Origin: Hippophae tibetana
Lineage: Eukaryota; Streptophyta; Magnoliopsida; Rosales; Elaeagnaceae
Assembly (NCBI GenBank): GCA_037013495.1
Contig: CM072808.1
Coordinates: 46,238,068 to 46,302,067, forward strand
DNA: 64,000 nt
Reading direction: 5' to 3'
Shown: one piece after another, positions 33,714-46,243 of the stretch
Layout of the letters: each line of letters begins with the position of its first letter
How positions within the stretch are numbered: position 1 is the stretch's first letter
Program-made: the position numbers and the translations under genes
The notes under the pieces: generated by a model
The model's input: the letters and a program-made list of their open reading frames with translations, nothing else
What the model was told of the DNA's origin: nothing
Databases searched by the model: none

Positions 33714-34893
33714 GCTTTTCTTTTTCATGGGTTATAACAAGAAGTGTAACAGCCCAGCATGATCACCAAGCAAATATCTTGAACCATCACATCAACCCTT
33801 CCATACGCTCTTGTAATGGACTAGAAGCGCACAACAAATACAAAAAGAAAAGCTAGAAAAATAAGAACATGGATGTATTTAGTGTCGGTTTGGTTGATTT
33901 TTAATGACTGATTATACAAAAAGAAAGGTCATAATATTATTAACCAGAACTTGCAACTTTCATAAAAAAAATAGAGTTTATCCATAACCTACAGACCTCA
34001 TTGGGATCGCTCTAAATGCATTGGAACTACAGTAAACAATTGTTTAATTCTTCTCCAATAATAAGAACGTGCACCATATAGAGGTGGAGGCACAGGTATC
34101 AGCAAAACCGCTCCATTATCAAGATTGTTGTGCGACCAAGGACCATCAACAAAATCTTTATCCTTCAATGCAACCTCGTATGTTTTGACATGACGAGCAT
34201 CTTTGTTGCCCTGCAGTTACAATAACAAAGTAGCAACGCCATCCACGACCATTATTCCAGACATCCTGATATGGCATGGAAGCCAAAATAAAAAATTACA
34301 CATTATAGAATTCAAGGCAATCCGTTGCCATCCTACTAGATGCAAGTTTTAAACAAAACAAAAACAAATTCAAAGTCAGGCTAAAAAATCTCAAGAAGAT
34401 TTACGCACTTGAGTATAAATTAGTAAGGACTTACAAGAAAATAAACATAAGCATGTAAGAGTGACTTGAACTTGGTAGAGAACTACGATTGTGGGTTTTG
34501 AACAACCATAAAGAAATTTGATATCCAAAACTTGAACTTTCTCAAGCCTGAAAAGTAGCAGATAATTGCAAGAATGATTATTCGTATAAGCTAAATCAAA
34601 TTTAAGTGAAGAATCAGCAGTATGCATGTCACAGAATATTACATAGTTTTTCAAAAAAGAAACAAAAACTTTAATTCGGTCATAATATAGATCAAAACTC
34701 CAAAGACAATGACTATTTTTGAACCATGTAGAAAAATCAAAGCAGCACTGACCATATATGTCTGAAACCTTCATACTTTATATTCACATGAAATTCAAAA
34801 AATGCAGTTCATGTCTAGAAAACCAGAACAGAGAAAGAAATACCTAATATTGAATGCTTCTTTAAGCTGGCCTTTGTTGTCAAAACGAATAAC
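33714..34893 (-). pseudogene. DDB1: DDB1 (damaged-DNA binding protein 1) internal fragment, broken
   Basis: Four exon remnants in order on the minus strand: 34844-34893 (VIRFDNKGQLKEAFNI), 34471-34547 (VQVLDIKFLYGCSKPTIVVL), 33998-34210 (NKDARHVKTYEVALKDKDFV, then NNLDNGA and LIPVPPP) and 33714-33820 (SITRAYGRVD, then in another frame DGSRYLLGDHAGLLH). They match the first beta-propeller region of DDB1, the adaptor of CUL4 ubiquitin ligases. Introns are kept, so it is a DNA-level copy. Frameshifts occur after PVPPPLYG, near IIGEE and after GRVD. The donor of 34471-34547 is not canonical. Nothing N-terminal or C-terminal to this part is present. Confidence 0.85.
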
Positions 34894-36320
34894 CTGACAG
34901 GAAAAACAACATTCTAATTCATTTTTTTCCGTTTGTAAAGGAGAGAGAGAGAAATCAATTAGTATCAAATTAAGAGTAAGTTTTTCCTTTGTTCAAGGAA
35001 GACATTGTCTTTAATTTGTGTCTTTCTAAGAGATAATGAAGATAAAGCTAAATTATGAACAAATAAACGTTTACCATCTACCAGAATTTTTTTTTCCTTT
35101 CATAATTGTATCTATATAGTCTTGAAGAAGCTTAATAAATATGATTTAATTATATGTCTTGAAACAATTACGTCAAAATAATGTAGGAATATTACTGATA
35201 ATTTGAAATGAACTGTTTGGATTGAATTGCGAATTAAGTCGTTCTCTTTAAAACGTTTTGTGGTTCTACCCAAAATCATGCAAGTAAACACAACATCGTC
35301 GTTTCAAGAATAAAACAGTTCAGAATCTTTGTTTTCTGTCTTGAAATTTCACTGTATTGATGAAGATCGGAATGCTACACCTATAAATTTTTGTTGCTCG
35401 AAAAACTCAAAATAATTTAAGATTTTCTTTTTTTTCTTTTTTAGAGTTTTTTTAGTAAGAGATGTTTGTAAATTAATGTGTTGAAACTAAAACTTAGGCT
35501 CACTATTTATAGATTTCAAAAAACGTGTGATCATTATGATAATAACGGTCATATCTAGATGAAAAGAGTAACAGTCATTTTATGAAAGGAAAAATAACGA
35601 TAATTTTCTAAATAAAGAAGAATAACAATAATTTAATAAATATTTCTGAATAAAGAAAAAATAACTATCATTTTTTGAATGAAAAAGTATTTTAATAAAA
35701 ATAAAATGTCACACACACGGTACAATCTGACAACGTTACGCGCACTTGGTATTACATTTGTTTAGTTTATTTCCTCTTTTACAAAAATGGTGTCCCTTGG
35801 ATCCAAACCCAATAATTAATATTTTTTTATTTATAAATCTACTAAGTGATATAAAATAGTAACGTGAAAACAAATCAAAAAATTAGCATAATTTGTTTTA
35901 TAAAAATTCACTTTTTTTTTTTACAATATGCAACACTTGAGCCGCAACATTTTCAAGTTTGATTATCACAGTTGTAGATTCTAGATGTTTCCATTCAGAT
36001 ATATAGCAAAATTTAAAATAATTCAACTGATGAAGACGCTGGAGGGGAAAAAATGACTGATAAGTAAACATGAAGGAAAGACCAACAACCAACAGCATAT
36101 AGCTTACAGAAGAAAAGAGAGATATAGCAAAAGATTGGGCATCCTATCTTTGAATTATATTTCTCCTCTTCTTTCCATTATAGGATTGCATAAAAGAAAT
36201 ACCCTTGGATCAACAGCCAGTTTTTGTTGCGCACCCAAATCTAGAGACAAACTTTGTCTACCCCAATATAGAGATTAAAATGGGGTGAAGTTAGTAATCG
36301 TCCCATCATTTTTGAAAACT
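34894..36320. other. AT-rich intergenic DNA
   Basis: No gene seen on either strand. A short (GA)n run lies near 34943-34953. Confidence 0.5.
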
Positions 36321-36321
36321 A

Positions 36322-36445
36322 CGAAATTTTGAAGTGAGACACATTAGGTATGAAAGTCAATTTAGATTAATGTGTTAAAATTTATGAGCGAGAAACATTA
36401 TGTATTAAAGTTAATTTAAATTAATGTGTTGAAATTTATGAGATT
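36322..36445. repeat. 54-bp tandem repeat, about 2.3 copies
   Basis: Units starting near 36322, 36377 and 36431 share the words GAAATTT(T/A), ACATTA and TTAATGTGTT at a spacing of about 54 bp. Confidence 0.7.
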
Positions 36446-36499
36446 CATCCACGTACATATCATTCAATCCATGCATAATTTTACAAAAAAATATTCAAT

Positions 36500-37620
36500 T
36501 GCTTGATATAAGTGACATGATATAATAAGATCTATTATATAAATTAATTAATGTGTTTTTTTATATAACATAATAATATTATAATTTAATTTTAATTAAT
36601 TTATTTAGTGTAAAAAATAATATATTATATGTATTAATTATCTTTTAGTGAGAAAATAAAAAAAATCAAAAATCTCTTAAAATAATTGATTTTAATTTAT
36701 GAACTTTCTCTTAGTAGAAATAAAAAAAATTAAACTAATGATAATCATTATAATAATTTTTTATTATTATTGAATTAAAAGAGAACCAAAATTCTTATAA
36801 ATATGTATTAAATTTTAATTTATTTTTTAAATTATATTTAGGGTTAAAATAATTTATTACAAATATTAATTAATAATTATTTTGTAGTGGAATAATAAAA
36901 GAAAAAAATACTCATAAAATATTTGAATTTTTTATTGGATATTTGTATCAATGAATAGAAAGACCAATAAATATTATAATAATTATCTATTATTATGTAA
37001 TTAAAATAGAAAATTAAATTTATATTAAATATGTGTTAAATTATTATTCTTAAACAAATCTATAAGTATCAATGTATTTTCTCGTATAATATAATTTTAA
37101 ATAATTTTTATATTATTTTTTATTTTTTAGTTGTGATATTGAAAGAGAAAAACCAAAAAATTCATAAAATAATTTATTCTAGGTGAATAAATTTAAAAAA
37201 TATAAATTATCTTTTTGTGAGAATTTAAAAAATAAAAATGAAAAGACTTATCATCATTATAATAATTATCTATTATTACTAAATTAAATAAAAAAAATTA
37301 AGAATCTCATAATACGTGTTAAATTTTAATTTATTTTATAAATTATATTGAGTATACAAATAGTTGAGTATATGTATTGATGATTATATTTTTTGAAATA
37401 ATTAAATAGAAAAACTCAAAGATTCTTAAAATTAAAATATTGATTTTTATAGAATATTTGATTTTATATAAAATAATTAATAAAATTTTCAAGGAAAAAT
37501 AAAATCAAAAGATTCATTACCATTATAATAATTGTTTATTATTATGAAATTAAACGAAAAAATTAAAATTCTCCAAAATATGTAGATTATGTGGATTTTT
37601 TACTTTTTGTAAATTACTTT
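36500..37620. repeat. degenerate AT-rich tandem array, period ~230-280 bp
   Basis: The landmark ATTATAATAATT(A/T)T..TATTATTA recurs near 36750, 36975, 37257 and 37524. A second landmark, a TTAGTGAGAAAATAAAA-like word, recurs near 36640, 36880, 37125 and 37210 in similar order. This points to four or five diverged monomers, satellite-like. No coding frame. Confidence 0.5.
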
Positions 37621-38200
37621 TATAGATAAAATATCACATATTTAAGAGAAAAATGGAGATATTTAATGGAGATATTTTGAAACAAAATTGTGTAGGGTTC
37701 AATTCTTTAAAAATTCTCTCACAATATTAGACATACATTTATGATCAAAACAAACATAACAATGAGATCTGAATTGTATCAGGAAAGATTCTTGTGTTAA
37801 GTATATCATTATTTACATAAACGAAAAAATCGTTCAAGGATATTGCGTCTACTGTCAGCTAGTAAAGTAAAAATATTTTCACAAATGAAGGTCCAAAGAG
37901 TAATTGAATTATATTACCATGTGTCAAATTGATTTGAGTTAATTTATTTTAGAAAATCTCTATCAATTTTCTTTCATGCAAGAATTATTGGAAAAATGTG
38001 ATACATAATGGATATATAAGTCTATAATGATGTATCATTTTGGGATATTAACATGAGTGAAATACACTTGATAAAATATTATAAGGCTTAAAATGACATT
38101 CAAGTAAATGAGTAATTGAGTATCGAAGATCACTCATTGAGATAGAATAATAACTATATTTTTTAACTCTTCACTTAAGTGATTTTTAGTTGGAGAGATA
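37621..38200. other. AT-rich intergenic DNA
   Basis: Nothing recognisable between the degenerate array and MITE-like copy B. Confidence 0.5.
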
Positions 38201-39015
38201 CGTGTGTTTGGTTGGCCTGAATGAAGGGTACGGAATGGAATCGATTACTACATGAGAAGGAATCACAATTCATTCTCCCTCCTTTAGGAATCATGATTCC
38301 ATTCTCATCTCAATTTTTTTTTCAATTTTACCCTTACCTTAAATATAACCCTAAACTCAAATCTCAAATCTCTAAACCCAAAACTCTAAATCCTAAACCC
38401 TAAATCCAAATCCTAAAACCCCAAATCTCAAAACCCAAACCCCAAATCCCTAAACCCTAAACCCCAAATCCCAAAACCCAAAACCCCAAATCCCAAAACC
38501 CTAAAACCCTAAACCTTAAACCCTAAATCCCAAAACCCAAAACCCTAAAACCCTAAACCTCAAATCCCTAAACCCCAAATTCTAAATCCTAAAACCCTAA
38601 ATCCAAAATCACAAATTCTAAAACCCTAAACCCTTTTTAGAAAAATAATAATTTTAACTCTAAACCTTAACCCACAACTATAGCCCTAAACCCTAAACCC
38701 CAAATCCTAAATCCTTAAACCTTAAATCCCAAATCTCAAACTTCAAAACCCTAAACTCTATTTAGAAAAATAATTATTTTAATAATTTATTTTATCTGAC
38801 GAAAAAATAGTAATTAAATGACATTATTTAAACTTTACTAAATGTAGTGGTATTAAGGTAATTTACAATTTTTTTCATTCCATTCGAGTGATAAACTAAA
38901 CACTGTAATCCTGATTCCGAGTTTCATTCCAGTGGTCAAACCAAACAACATTGTTTTTTTTTCCATTCCAATTTCGATTCCAATTTCGATTCCATTATAC
39001 AAACTAAACGTTACC
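38201..39015 (-). mobile_element. MITE-like element with internal telomere-like array, copy B
   Basis: Reverse-oriented relative of the element at 12113-12949. Its right end, reverse-complemented, reads GGTAACGTTTAGTTTGTATA; its left end carries GTGTTTGGTTGGCC. TTA follows the right end. The two copies share the AATCATGATTCC core, GGAATCACAATTC, the TTTTTAGAAAAATAAT flank of the telomere-like part and ATTAAGGTAATTTACA. No protein is encoded. Confidence 0.75.
38337..38760 (-). repeat. degenerate interstitial telomere-like repeat (CCCTAAA on plus)
   Basis: About 420 bp of CCCTAAA, CCCAAAT, TCCTAAA and related seven-base units, interrupted by the AAAAATAATAATTTTAA spacer at about 38640 that also occurs in copy A. 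Confidence 0.93.
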
Positions 39016-40077
39016 TTAGTGTATAGATCTTCGATTAATTTTGTACTAGTTATGATTATTTTTCCATTTATATCTATATTATGACCAAACAGTTATGTCG
39101 TTTATGTTTGTATTATGACAAAAATAATTATAGATATTTATGTTTGCATTATGACGAAACAGTTATGATATTTATGTCTATATTATGACAAAAACTGTTA
39201 CATTCGCTTATATCTATATTATGACAAAAACCTTAAGGAAAATGAAAGGGGTAAGTATTAATGATTATAAATTAGCTTATATATATTTAAAAATTGAAAA
39301 AAATAAATTATAACTTAGATTTTAAAAAATAAGAGTTTTTAAAAGTTTTTTTTACCGTCAAACAATTTTCTTACTCTCTTTAAAACTAGGTTTAGTGTGG
39401 TAAAATTGAGACACATTTTTAGTTCGTCGAAATCGTTATGTTGGTGTAGGCTTGTTGCTTGTATACCGTTTTATCTTGAAAGATAAACGTTCATAATTCA
39501 CTAATACTCATGATAAGATGATAAATTTGTCTTAAAATATATATATATATTATGGGACTCTATGTTCAAAATTTTTTTATTTATATTTTTTTGTAATTTA
39601 CATTTTATTATCTTTCACAATTTCATTACCATATGCTATTCAAAATTATATTAACATTTCATATTTGTTCTTATATTTTAGTAATAAAATCAAGTAAAAC
39701 CTGTAACAATAAAGGAAGCGTTTAGTTTATTTTTGAGTGAAAATTAATTAATTAATTCCTTTGAAAATTAACTAATCATTCTCATTTTCTTTCATTTAAA
39801 AAAATTATTTTTAGCACAATAATCTTATGTTTATAAATATATCATATTATATGTAAATTGTTTTTTAAAAATAAATTTTATAAAACTACATGGATCCGTT
39901 AATCGGTGGTATCACAGCAGATGGAAGTTATCATTCATTCTCTCAACACCAACACCTAGACGTTAATGGTTGAGATTACACCGTAATTTAACGAACAGAA
40001 AAACCCTAATTTTTAATTAATCGAGGTTAGATTTGAATCTCCAAAAGAACTTGGGAAAGCACAAAGCCACAAAGGGT
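39016..40077. other. intergenic DNA and 5' flank of YAF9
   Basis: It includes a short imperfect run of 'TATTATGACAAAA(A/C)' words at 39066-39230 (about 5 copies of a ~37-bp unit) and the presumed YAF9 promoter and 5' UTR near 39900-40077. Confidence 0.5.
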
Positions 40078-40157
40078 ATGACCAAATAGTTCTTCCAAAA
40101 AGCCTAGTCCAGATCATCCCGACATAAGTGTATTCAGCGAAATCGGTGCGCACCATA
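40078..40157 (+). other. frame-disrupted former N-terminus of YAF9
   Basis: ATGACC at 40078 is followed after one more codon by TAG. Shifted by one base, the sequence reads NSSSKKPSPDHPDI, which resembles the usual plant YAF9 N-terminus (MTNSSSxKK...). The YEATS frame ([11 protein letters not shown]) is in yet another frame, so the two are out of register by two bases in total. Confidence 0.6.
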
Positions 40158-42533
40158 ATGGGCAAACCCTATGACAATGAAAAGAAGGTAACAATTTTTT
40201 TATTTTTTGAATTTCTAAATATTAGATTATTTACCTGTTTCTCATTAGCATATGAAAGGATGCCCGGAATCTCCCAAATTGTTTTGAATCTCAACTTCGA
40301 AAGATTAACCTTGTTAGGATTGGTTTCATATTGTTATAATTTAGTCGTTCACTTTAGTATTTATTCTTTTTATCTTTCTTAACTGGATTGGTGTTCATTG
40401 GGTTTTTATTTATTTATTACAGAATTTGAATAAGAGGCTAAAAGATGTTGAAATTAGCGTTCCAATAGTGTATGGTAATATTGCATTCTGGCTTGGTAAG
40501 AAGGCAAGCGAGTAAGTATTGTTTGAAGATTTTGTTACTTTGTATATGGAAAAATCTGTTAGTCGCAAATTTGTGATGAATGGAAAACGATATAGCACTG
40601 TATCATTGGTTTGTTTGGTAAGTATAGTTTGACTCACAGAGAATTGTATCCAATCAAAAGCTGCCATATATATCAGTTTGCGATTATAAAAAAAAAATTG
40701 TGGTATATATCCGTGCTCTTTGTATATTGATTGTTACATGAAAGCAAAGTGATCTTTTCTTGTCAACATATGTAATTAGATACCAGTCTCATAAGTGGAC
40801 TGTGTACGTTCGTGGAGCAACCAATGAGGATCTTAGTGTGGTGATTAAGCGTGCTGTTTTTCAGCTGCATTCCAGTTTTAATAATCCTACAAGGGTTGTG
40901 GAGAGACCACCATTTGAGTTGTCGGAATCTGGCTGGGGTGAATTTGAAATCGCCATTACGCTTTTTTTCCACAATGATGTGTGTGATAAGCCACTGAACC
41001 TGTGAGTTGCTTTATGTATTATATGTTATTTAATTATTGGTTACTAGCCAATTTTGTACTTAATATTGGATATGTTGACGCAATGTGAAGCAAGGTCCAA
41101 AATGATATTTGCATAATAACCTTAGAGCCTTTGTACAATCAAGATAATTTATTTTAGTAGTTTAGTGTTAATTTTTTTCATAACAGTGTACTATTTTGTC
41201 AAATTAAGACCTAAAAGTTGAAATTGAAAGACTCTGGCTGTTTGAATATTGGCACCAAATGTGCAGGCATGCAGCCTGCTCTGTCGATAATACCACGATA
41301 AATAAGCTTATTTTCATTCAAATTTAATTTCTTCACAGATATCATCATTTGAAGTTGTATCCAGAGGATGAATCCGGTCCTATGTCGACGAAGAAGCCTG
41401 TTGTTGTTGAATCCTATGATGAGATTGTGTTCTCTGAGCCTTCAGAGACTTTTCTGGCACGTGTACAGAACCATCCTGCTGTAAACTTTCCAAGATTACC
41501 TCCTGGTTTTACATTGCCACCTGGTATGTTCTTTTCCTACATTGTCAATTTTGTGTTCTCTGGTTTTACTGGATATTATGTTTGGAATGAATGGTCATGA
41601 CTTTTGATGAATTCAGTACCCGTTGAAGACACTAGTGTAAAACGGAGATCTGATATTAAAGATCATCCCTTAAGCCAGTGGTTCATGAATTTCTCCGAAG
41701 CCGACGAGCTATTACAGCTTGCAGCAGCTCGTCAACAGGTATCATTATAGTTACCAAATTCAATCTTCACCAGCTGCCATTTCCTTTGTTTAAAATTGTT
41801 CCGTTGACCATTATATTGTTTCACGCTGCAAGCAATATCTTATTGTATCCATGGGATGCTTGTATCAGTTTGATACATAACATGTCGGTTAAAAATAATT
41901 TTTACCTGACACCTCACTGGCTTTTATAATATCTAATTTGACTGAGTTTGATCATTGTCCAAAACTTACAGCCAGGTCGTGGTTAAAATGAAATGACTTA
42001 AAACTAGTAGAGCATTACTTTCAATGCGAACGAGGAACCCGCTCATTCTATCATTTCTGTTATTGTTTTTCTTATGTTCTGACTAAGAAACATAACCCTA
42101 TGCATCTGGAAAATTCATTACTGAATCTCGCAAAGTGAATACAATCCTGGCTAGTGGTGTTATTTGAAAGGCTTAAAACCAGTTAATATAATTCTAAGTT
42201 GTTCCTAATTTAGTTGTGTGCTCCTTTTTATCAATTTACACTTTGATTACAAGTCATTTGTGGGATAGATTTGATAGTTGTGAAGATTTGGAAGCACTCT
42301 TAGCGCATATACTTAACACATATTCTATGCATGAAACATAGACATGTTTGCTATAGATAGGTTAAATTTTTTATTATGAAAAACAATTCTTTGTTTAAAT
42401 ATTATTTTGAAAGTTGGATTTGGTACTTAAACTGCACCAGGTACAAGCTCATATTGCTAAACTTAGACGACAGATAAGTGTGATAGATGGGCAGAATCAA
42501 CAGTCTAAGTCTATCACTGACACTGACCAGTGA
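40158..42533 (+). CDS. YAF9A: YEATS-domain protein, YAF9/TAF14/GAS41 family, 246 aa
   Basis: Six exons: 40158-40187, 40423-40511, 40780-41001, 41339-41523, 41617-41738, 42441-42533, all GT-AG with matching phases (247 codons). The YEATS domain covers residues ~15-130, with [38 protein letters not shown] and the LYHHLKLYP end. A linker follows ([11 protein letters not shown]), then a C-terminal coiled coil ([24 protein letters not shown]). Family members read acylated histone H3 and are shared subunits of the NuA4 acetyltransferase and SWR1 complexes; the coiled coil binds these assemblies. The ATG at 40158 was chosen because an in-frame TAA lies just upstream at 40125-40127. The protein therefore lacks the usual ~25-residue serine/lysine-rich leader (see the entry at 40078). 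The TAF14 paralogue is the alternative name. Confidence 0.9.
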
Positions 42534-44703
42534 ATGTACATCATTTTATCAACTTCAACCTTGCAATGCCAGCTTTATTGAGAGCTTTATTTATATCTTT
42601 ACTTCATTTTTTCTGCTTCTCCTGTTTTACAATTATTTTATATACTTTCTCTTATTCTTTTTTTTTTTCGTTCTCAACAATTTTGCTCTGGATCGAAAAG
42701 CTAAATTATTGAGTGTCTAACATCTGGTAATAAAATTTATTTAACTGTGCTCTGTATCACAGTTATTTTCTTACTAGTTATGCTATTATTCTGGCAGAAA
42801 GTATTATCGCTCTTATATATCTCTAATTCTCATTCAGATAGGTATTTGTTTGTTTGTTTTTGGAATAAATTTGGAAACTTATAAAATAGGGCTTAATTAT
42901 ACAAATATTTACGATCCAGTCTGATTTAGTTTTTTTATGAGTTCAATTCTCCGAAGACATTTTCGTTGCTCTGTTATATGCACTATTGACAAACACGTGG
43001 GTAAAAATATGGGCAAAAAATTTCGTTGCTATGTTCACAATCCCCAACCCATAAAAAAAAAAAAAAAATCCTGAAACTTCTACACCGCTGTGTTCAACTT
43101 TTACAAGTCTTTATGGAATTGTAACAAGGGTTTGTGAAAATTTACCCATATAAGTTGTATTGTTTTCTCCTTTTACATGGGTACGTGGAAATGAGCCTAA
43201 CTCAAATGCATTTGTGATTTTTTCTCAGAATGGATCATATTTTGGGTGATTTTCGTAATATTAAAAAAAAAACCCAAAAACTTAATTACCTTAAATTACG
43301 CTTATCCTTAAATCATGCTTATGTTGTTACGTTAGGCTTATCCTTAAATTATGCTCAGGTTGTTTGAATGGAATAATTCCTCTCATTAATAGCTTGTAGC
43401 TTATCTGCTTCTACGGTCGGTGCTTTCAATAAATCATCATTTTACAGGAATAATGCTGTTATGTTTGTTTCCTTATGTTAATAACTTATAATAAAAGTGA
43501 TTTGGGTGAAAAATGATTCCAGATTAAGTGACTTTCAAGTATTTCTAAAAATTTAAGTAACTTATAATCCTCTTAACAATCTGACTCTAACTAAAATAAT
43601 TTCCATGAATAACAACAAAACTACACATGCAAAATGCAACAATTTTCTTTGTTTACAGGGAAATGTTGTCAGTATTTATTTTTAATTTGTTGTTTTTATT
43701 TTTAAAGATAAAAAAACTCATATCATGAATGTTCTTTACTTACCAAAAAGTTGATGTTTTTTTTGTTCCTCCTTTTCTTCTAAACACGAAGATCGTGAAC
43801 ATCATCGAGTCAATCCAAATTCTAGGATTACAATTTACGAGCATAGTAAGGTGGACTAATTAAAATCATTTTTATTTCGTGTTATTGTTTACTTATTATC
43901 AATATATTGAACCTGATAGTTGTCTCATCATTTTTATTTTTATTTTTATTTCCTTTTATGATAATAAAATAATTTTTTTTTCCTTTTTGCTAAAGAAAAA
44001 ATACCCCTCCATTGCAGTATAAACTCAAAACTGATAATAACCTATCCTACATTCTTTGGCAAAAGCTATCAAACGATTATAATTATAATAATAATTATTA
44101 TTATTATTATTTCTATGTACACTTTCTTAAAACTTTTAAGATGCCTTTTGATTCTATTTGACTCCATAGATCTCACTTTACCAAATTCCAAGAAGGCCAT
44201 GCACAGATCTTAACAGGTTTATGCTACGCCCAATATGCCAAAATAAAATAAATAATAAAAAAACCAATGAGAAAAAACATCAAATATTAATTTCATTAAT
44301 TAGTATTAAATTTCTCTCACAGGGCACAACCACCACCTCTGTGAGGAAAATAAAAGAGAGATCTAGTACATTTATACAATTCCAAACCCATAAATTATAA
44401 CTTTATTTATGGGTTTAAAAAGTTGGGAGTCGTAGTTAAAAACACACCAAAAGGGGTTCAAAACAAACCACTTCTCACCTCCAAAAAAAGAAATCGAATA
44501 CCAAAAAAAATAAAAATATCTCAAGATCAAGATTAGTACTCACGAGTCATGACAGATTATGGAGAAATTAAGACGTTTAAAAAAAAAAAAAGAGAAGCTA
44601 ACTAATTAACACTTCCTCTTAGTGACCATCTTGATCTCCAAAGTACATGCATGCATAACCATTAATCTTGAGCTTTAATTGAGAAGAGACCGTTTTGATT
44701 TTT
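42534..44703. other. convergent 3' flanks of YAF9 and SAUR
   Basis: No gene. The YAF9 3' UTR probably runs into 42534-42850. The SAUR 3' UTR occupies the right end. An (ATT)n-rich run lies near 44085-44112. Confidence 0.5.
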
Positions 44704-45027
44704 TCATCTCAACATTGAAGTAAGAGATTTAAAAACAACTTCTTCACAAGGGATTAAGAGACCCATATCATGATCAAACCCAAACTCTTCTTCAGCTTGA
44801 TGAAGTAGACATTGAAACTTAGGATGTGTTAGAAATGAAATTGGAACAATGTACCTTGTTCTATTCTCACCCACATAAACAACAAAATGACCTTTTGGTA
44901 CATCTAGTGGAAGTCCATAATCTTCATCATTATACCCATTTTTGTTTTTTCCTAGGCTTGAACATCTCTTTAGAATTTGTTTGAGAACCGCTGCTTGAGG
45001 AAGCTTGTTTGGTTTTCTAATGGCCAT
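44704..45027 (-). CDS. SAUR50: SAUR auxin-responsive protein, SAUR50-like, 107 aa, intronless
   Basis: A single exon with ATG at 45025-45027. The N-terminus [20 protein letters not shown] is the leader of the SAUR50 subgroup. The SAUR core follows: [20 protein letters not shown], then [33 protein letters not shown] and a hydrophobic end (FKSLTSMLR). SAURs inhibit PP2C.D phosphatases and so keep plasma-membrane H+-ATPase active, promoting cell expansion. Length and absence of introns are typical. The 5' leader is pyrimidine-rich. I found no exact TGTCTC auxin-response element in the near upstream region. SAUR members are very similar, so the exact orthologue is uncertain. Confidence 0.93.
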   Translation of the reverse strand: MAIRKPNKLPQAAVLKQILKRCSSLGKNKNGYNDEDYGLPLDVPKGHFVVYVGENRTRYIVPISFLTHPKFQCLLHQAEEEFGFDHDMGLLIPCEEVVFKSLTSMLR

Positions 45028-45175
45028 TTTGTGAAAGTATTTTCTCGCTTTCTTTTTTGGATTTTTGAAAGAAAGTTGTGAGAGGAAGTAATAAGAGACG
45101 TGGAAGGAGAGAGAGTGAGAGAGATAACAAATAAAGAGGTGGTAGAGTGTGGTGAGAAGAGTGAAGGGTGAGATG

Positions 45176-45185
45176 GGTATTTATG
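45176..45185 (-). promoter_or_regulatory. TATA-like box of the SAUR gene
   Basis: On the minus strand it reads CATAAATACC, about 150 bases before the SAUR start codon, with a CT-rich leader between. Confidence 0.55.
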
Positions 45186-46133
45186 AAGAGAAGGAATTGA
45201 AAGAGAAAAAAAAATGATGGGTGGGTGAATTAATATAACATAAAGATAAATAATTAATTTTTTATATATTATTTTAAATTGAGATATAAATATCATAAAT
45301 ATACAAAATTGATAATAAAAAAAAATATTTTAAATTTAATCAAAGTGATTTAGCATTTAAGTGATATAACTAAGAAAACTAAGTTCATTTGTCTGAAAAG
45401 CGATTTCTGCATGTGATGTGTGGGGGCAAAACAAATTGAGCAAAGGACAGACACCACGGGTGTTTTGGGGTATGTGTAGTGTATTTTTTGTTTTAGGACA
45501 TGGTGGGATCATAGCCCCATTGGGTTTTTTCTTCTCTGTTGGCCCCCTATTTGACAACTTGGACCACCCATTCTCTCTCTCTCTCTCTCCATTTTTTTTA
45601 CCAAACAATAAATACTAGGATATGGGGAACGAAGGGGTCACGATCATTGTTGTATTGTGCCGTATACATAGTAGTATTTATTTGTTGAATTTGTGTCGGT
45701 GTTTTATTATGTTTGTGTATTGATTGATATATTAAAAAATTAACTCAGTTTTTATTAAATAAATTATTTACAAAGTACATAATTAATAAAAGAAGTTTGA
45801 TTTTTTTTCTCTTTAATTTTATGAAAATAGTAGTTTTAAATTTAAAAAATAATTAGAAATAATTTCAATCTTGCTATCTTAGTAAAATTGAATCAGATTA
45901 TTTTCTTAAAAATATTGCAAAATATGTATGTCGTGTTTGTGTTCCCTAACATAAAATTAGTTAATTTAGGTGACTTTATTATTATTTTAATAAATTATCA
46001 AATAATTAATTATTTTTAAAATTATTATGTATATATATCAACATTGTTTTTTTTTTTGTAAAATTACACAAGTAATAATTTTTTATTTATAAATAATATG
46101 TTTTACTAACTTTGTTTTAAATTGTTTTATTTT

Positions 46134-46243
46134 GATTATTTTATTAATATATTTGTATCCTTTAATCATTTTAGATTAATTTTGATTTGATTATCTTATT
46201 AATATATTTGTATCCTTTAATCATTTTAGATTAATTTTGATGA
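46134..46243. repeat. 55-bp tandem duplication
   Basis: Two units, GATTAT(T/C)TTATTAATATA... starting at 46134 and 46189, are almost identical. Confidence 0.85.

Noticed and set aside
36322..36445. CRISPR-like spaced repeats
   Set aside because: The genome is a plant nuclear one; the units are contiguous imperfect tandem copies without unique spacers.
44970..45296. 108-codon minus-strand ORF overlapping the SAUR start
   Set aside because: It is composed of the CT-rich SAUR leader read in another frame and has no family features.
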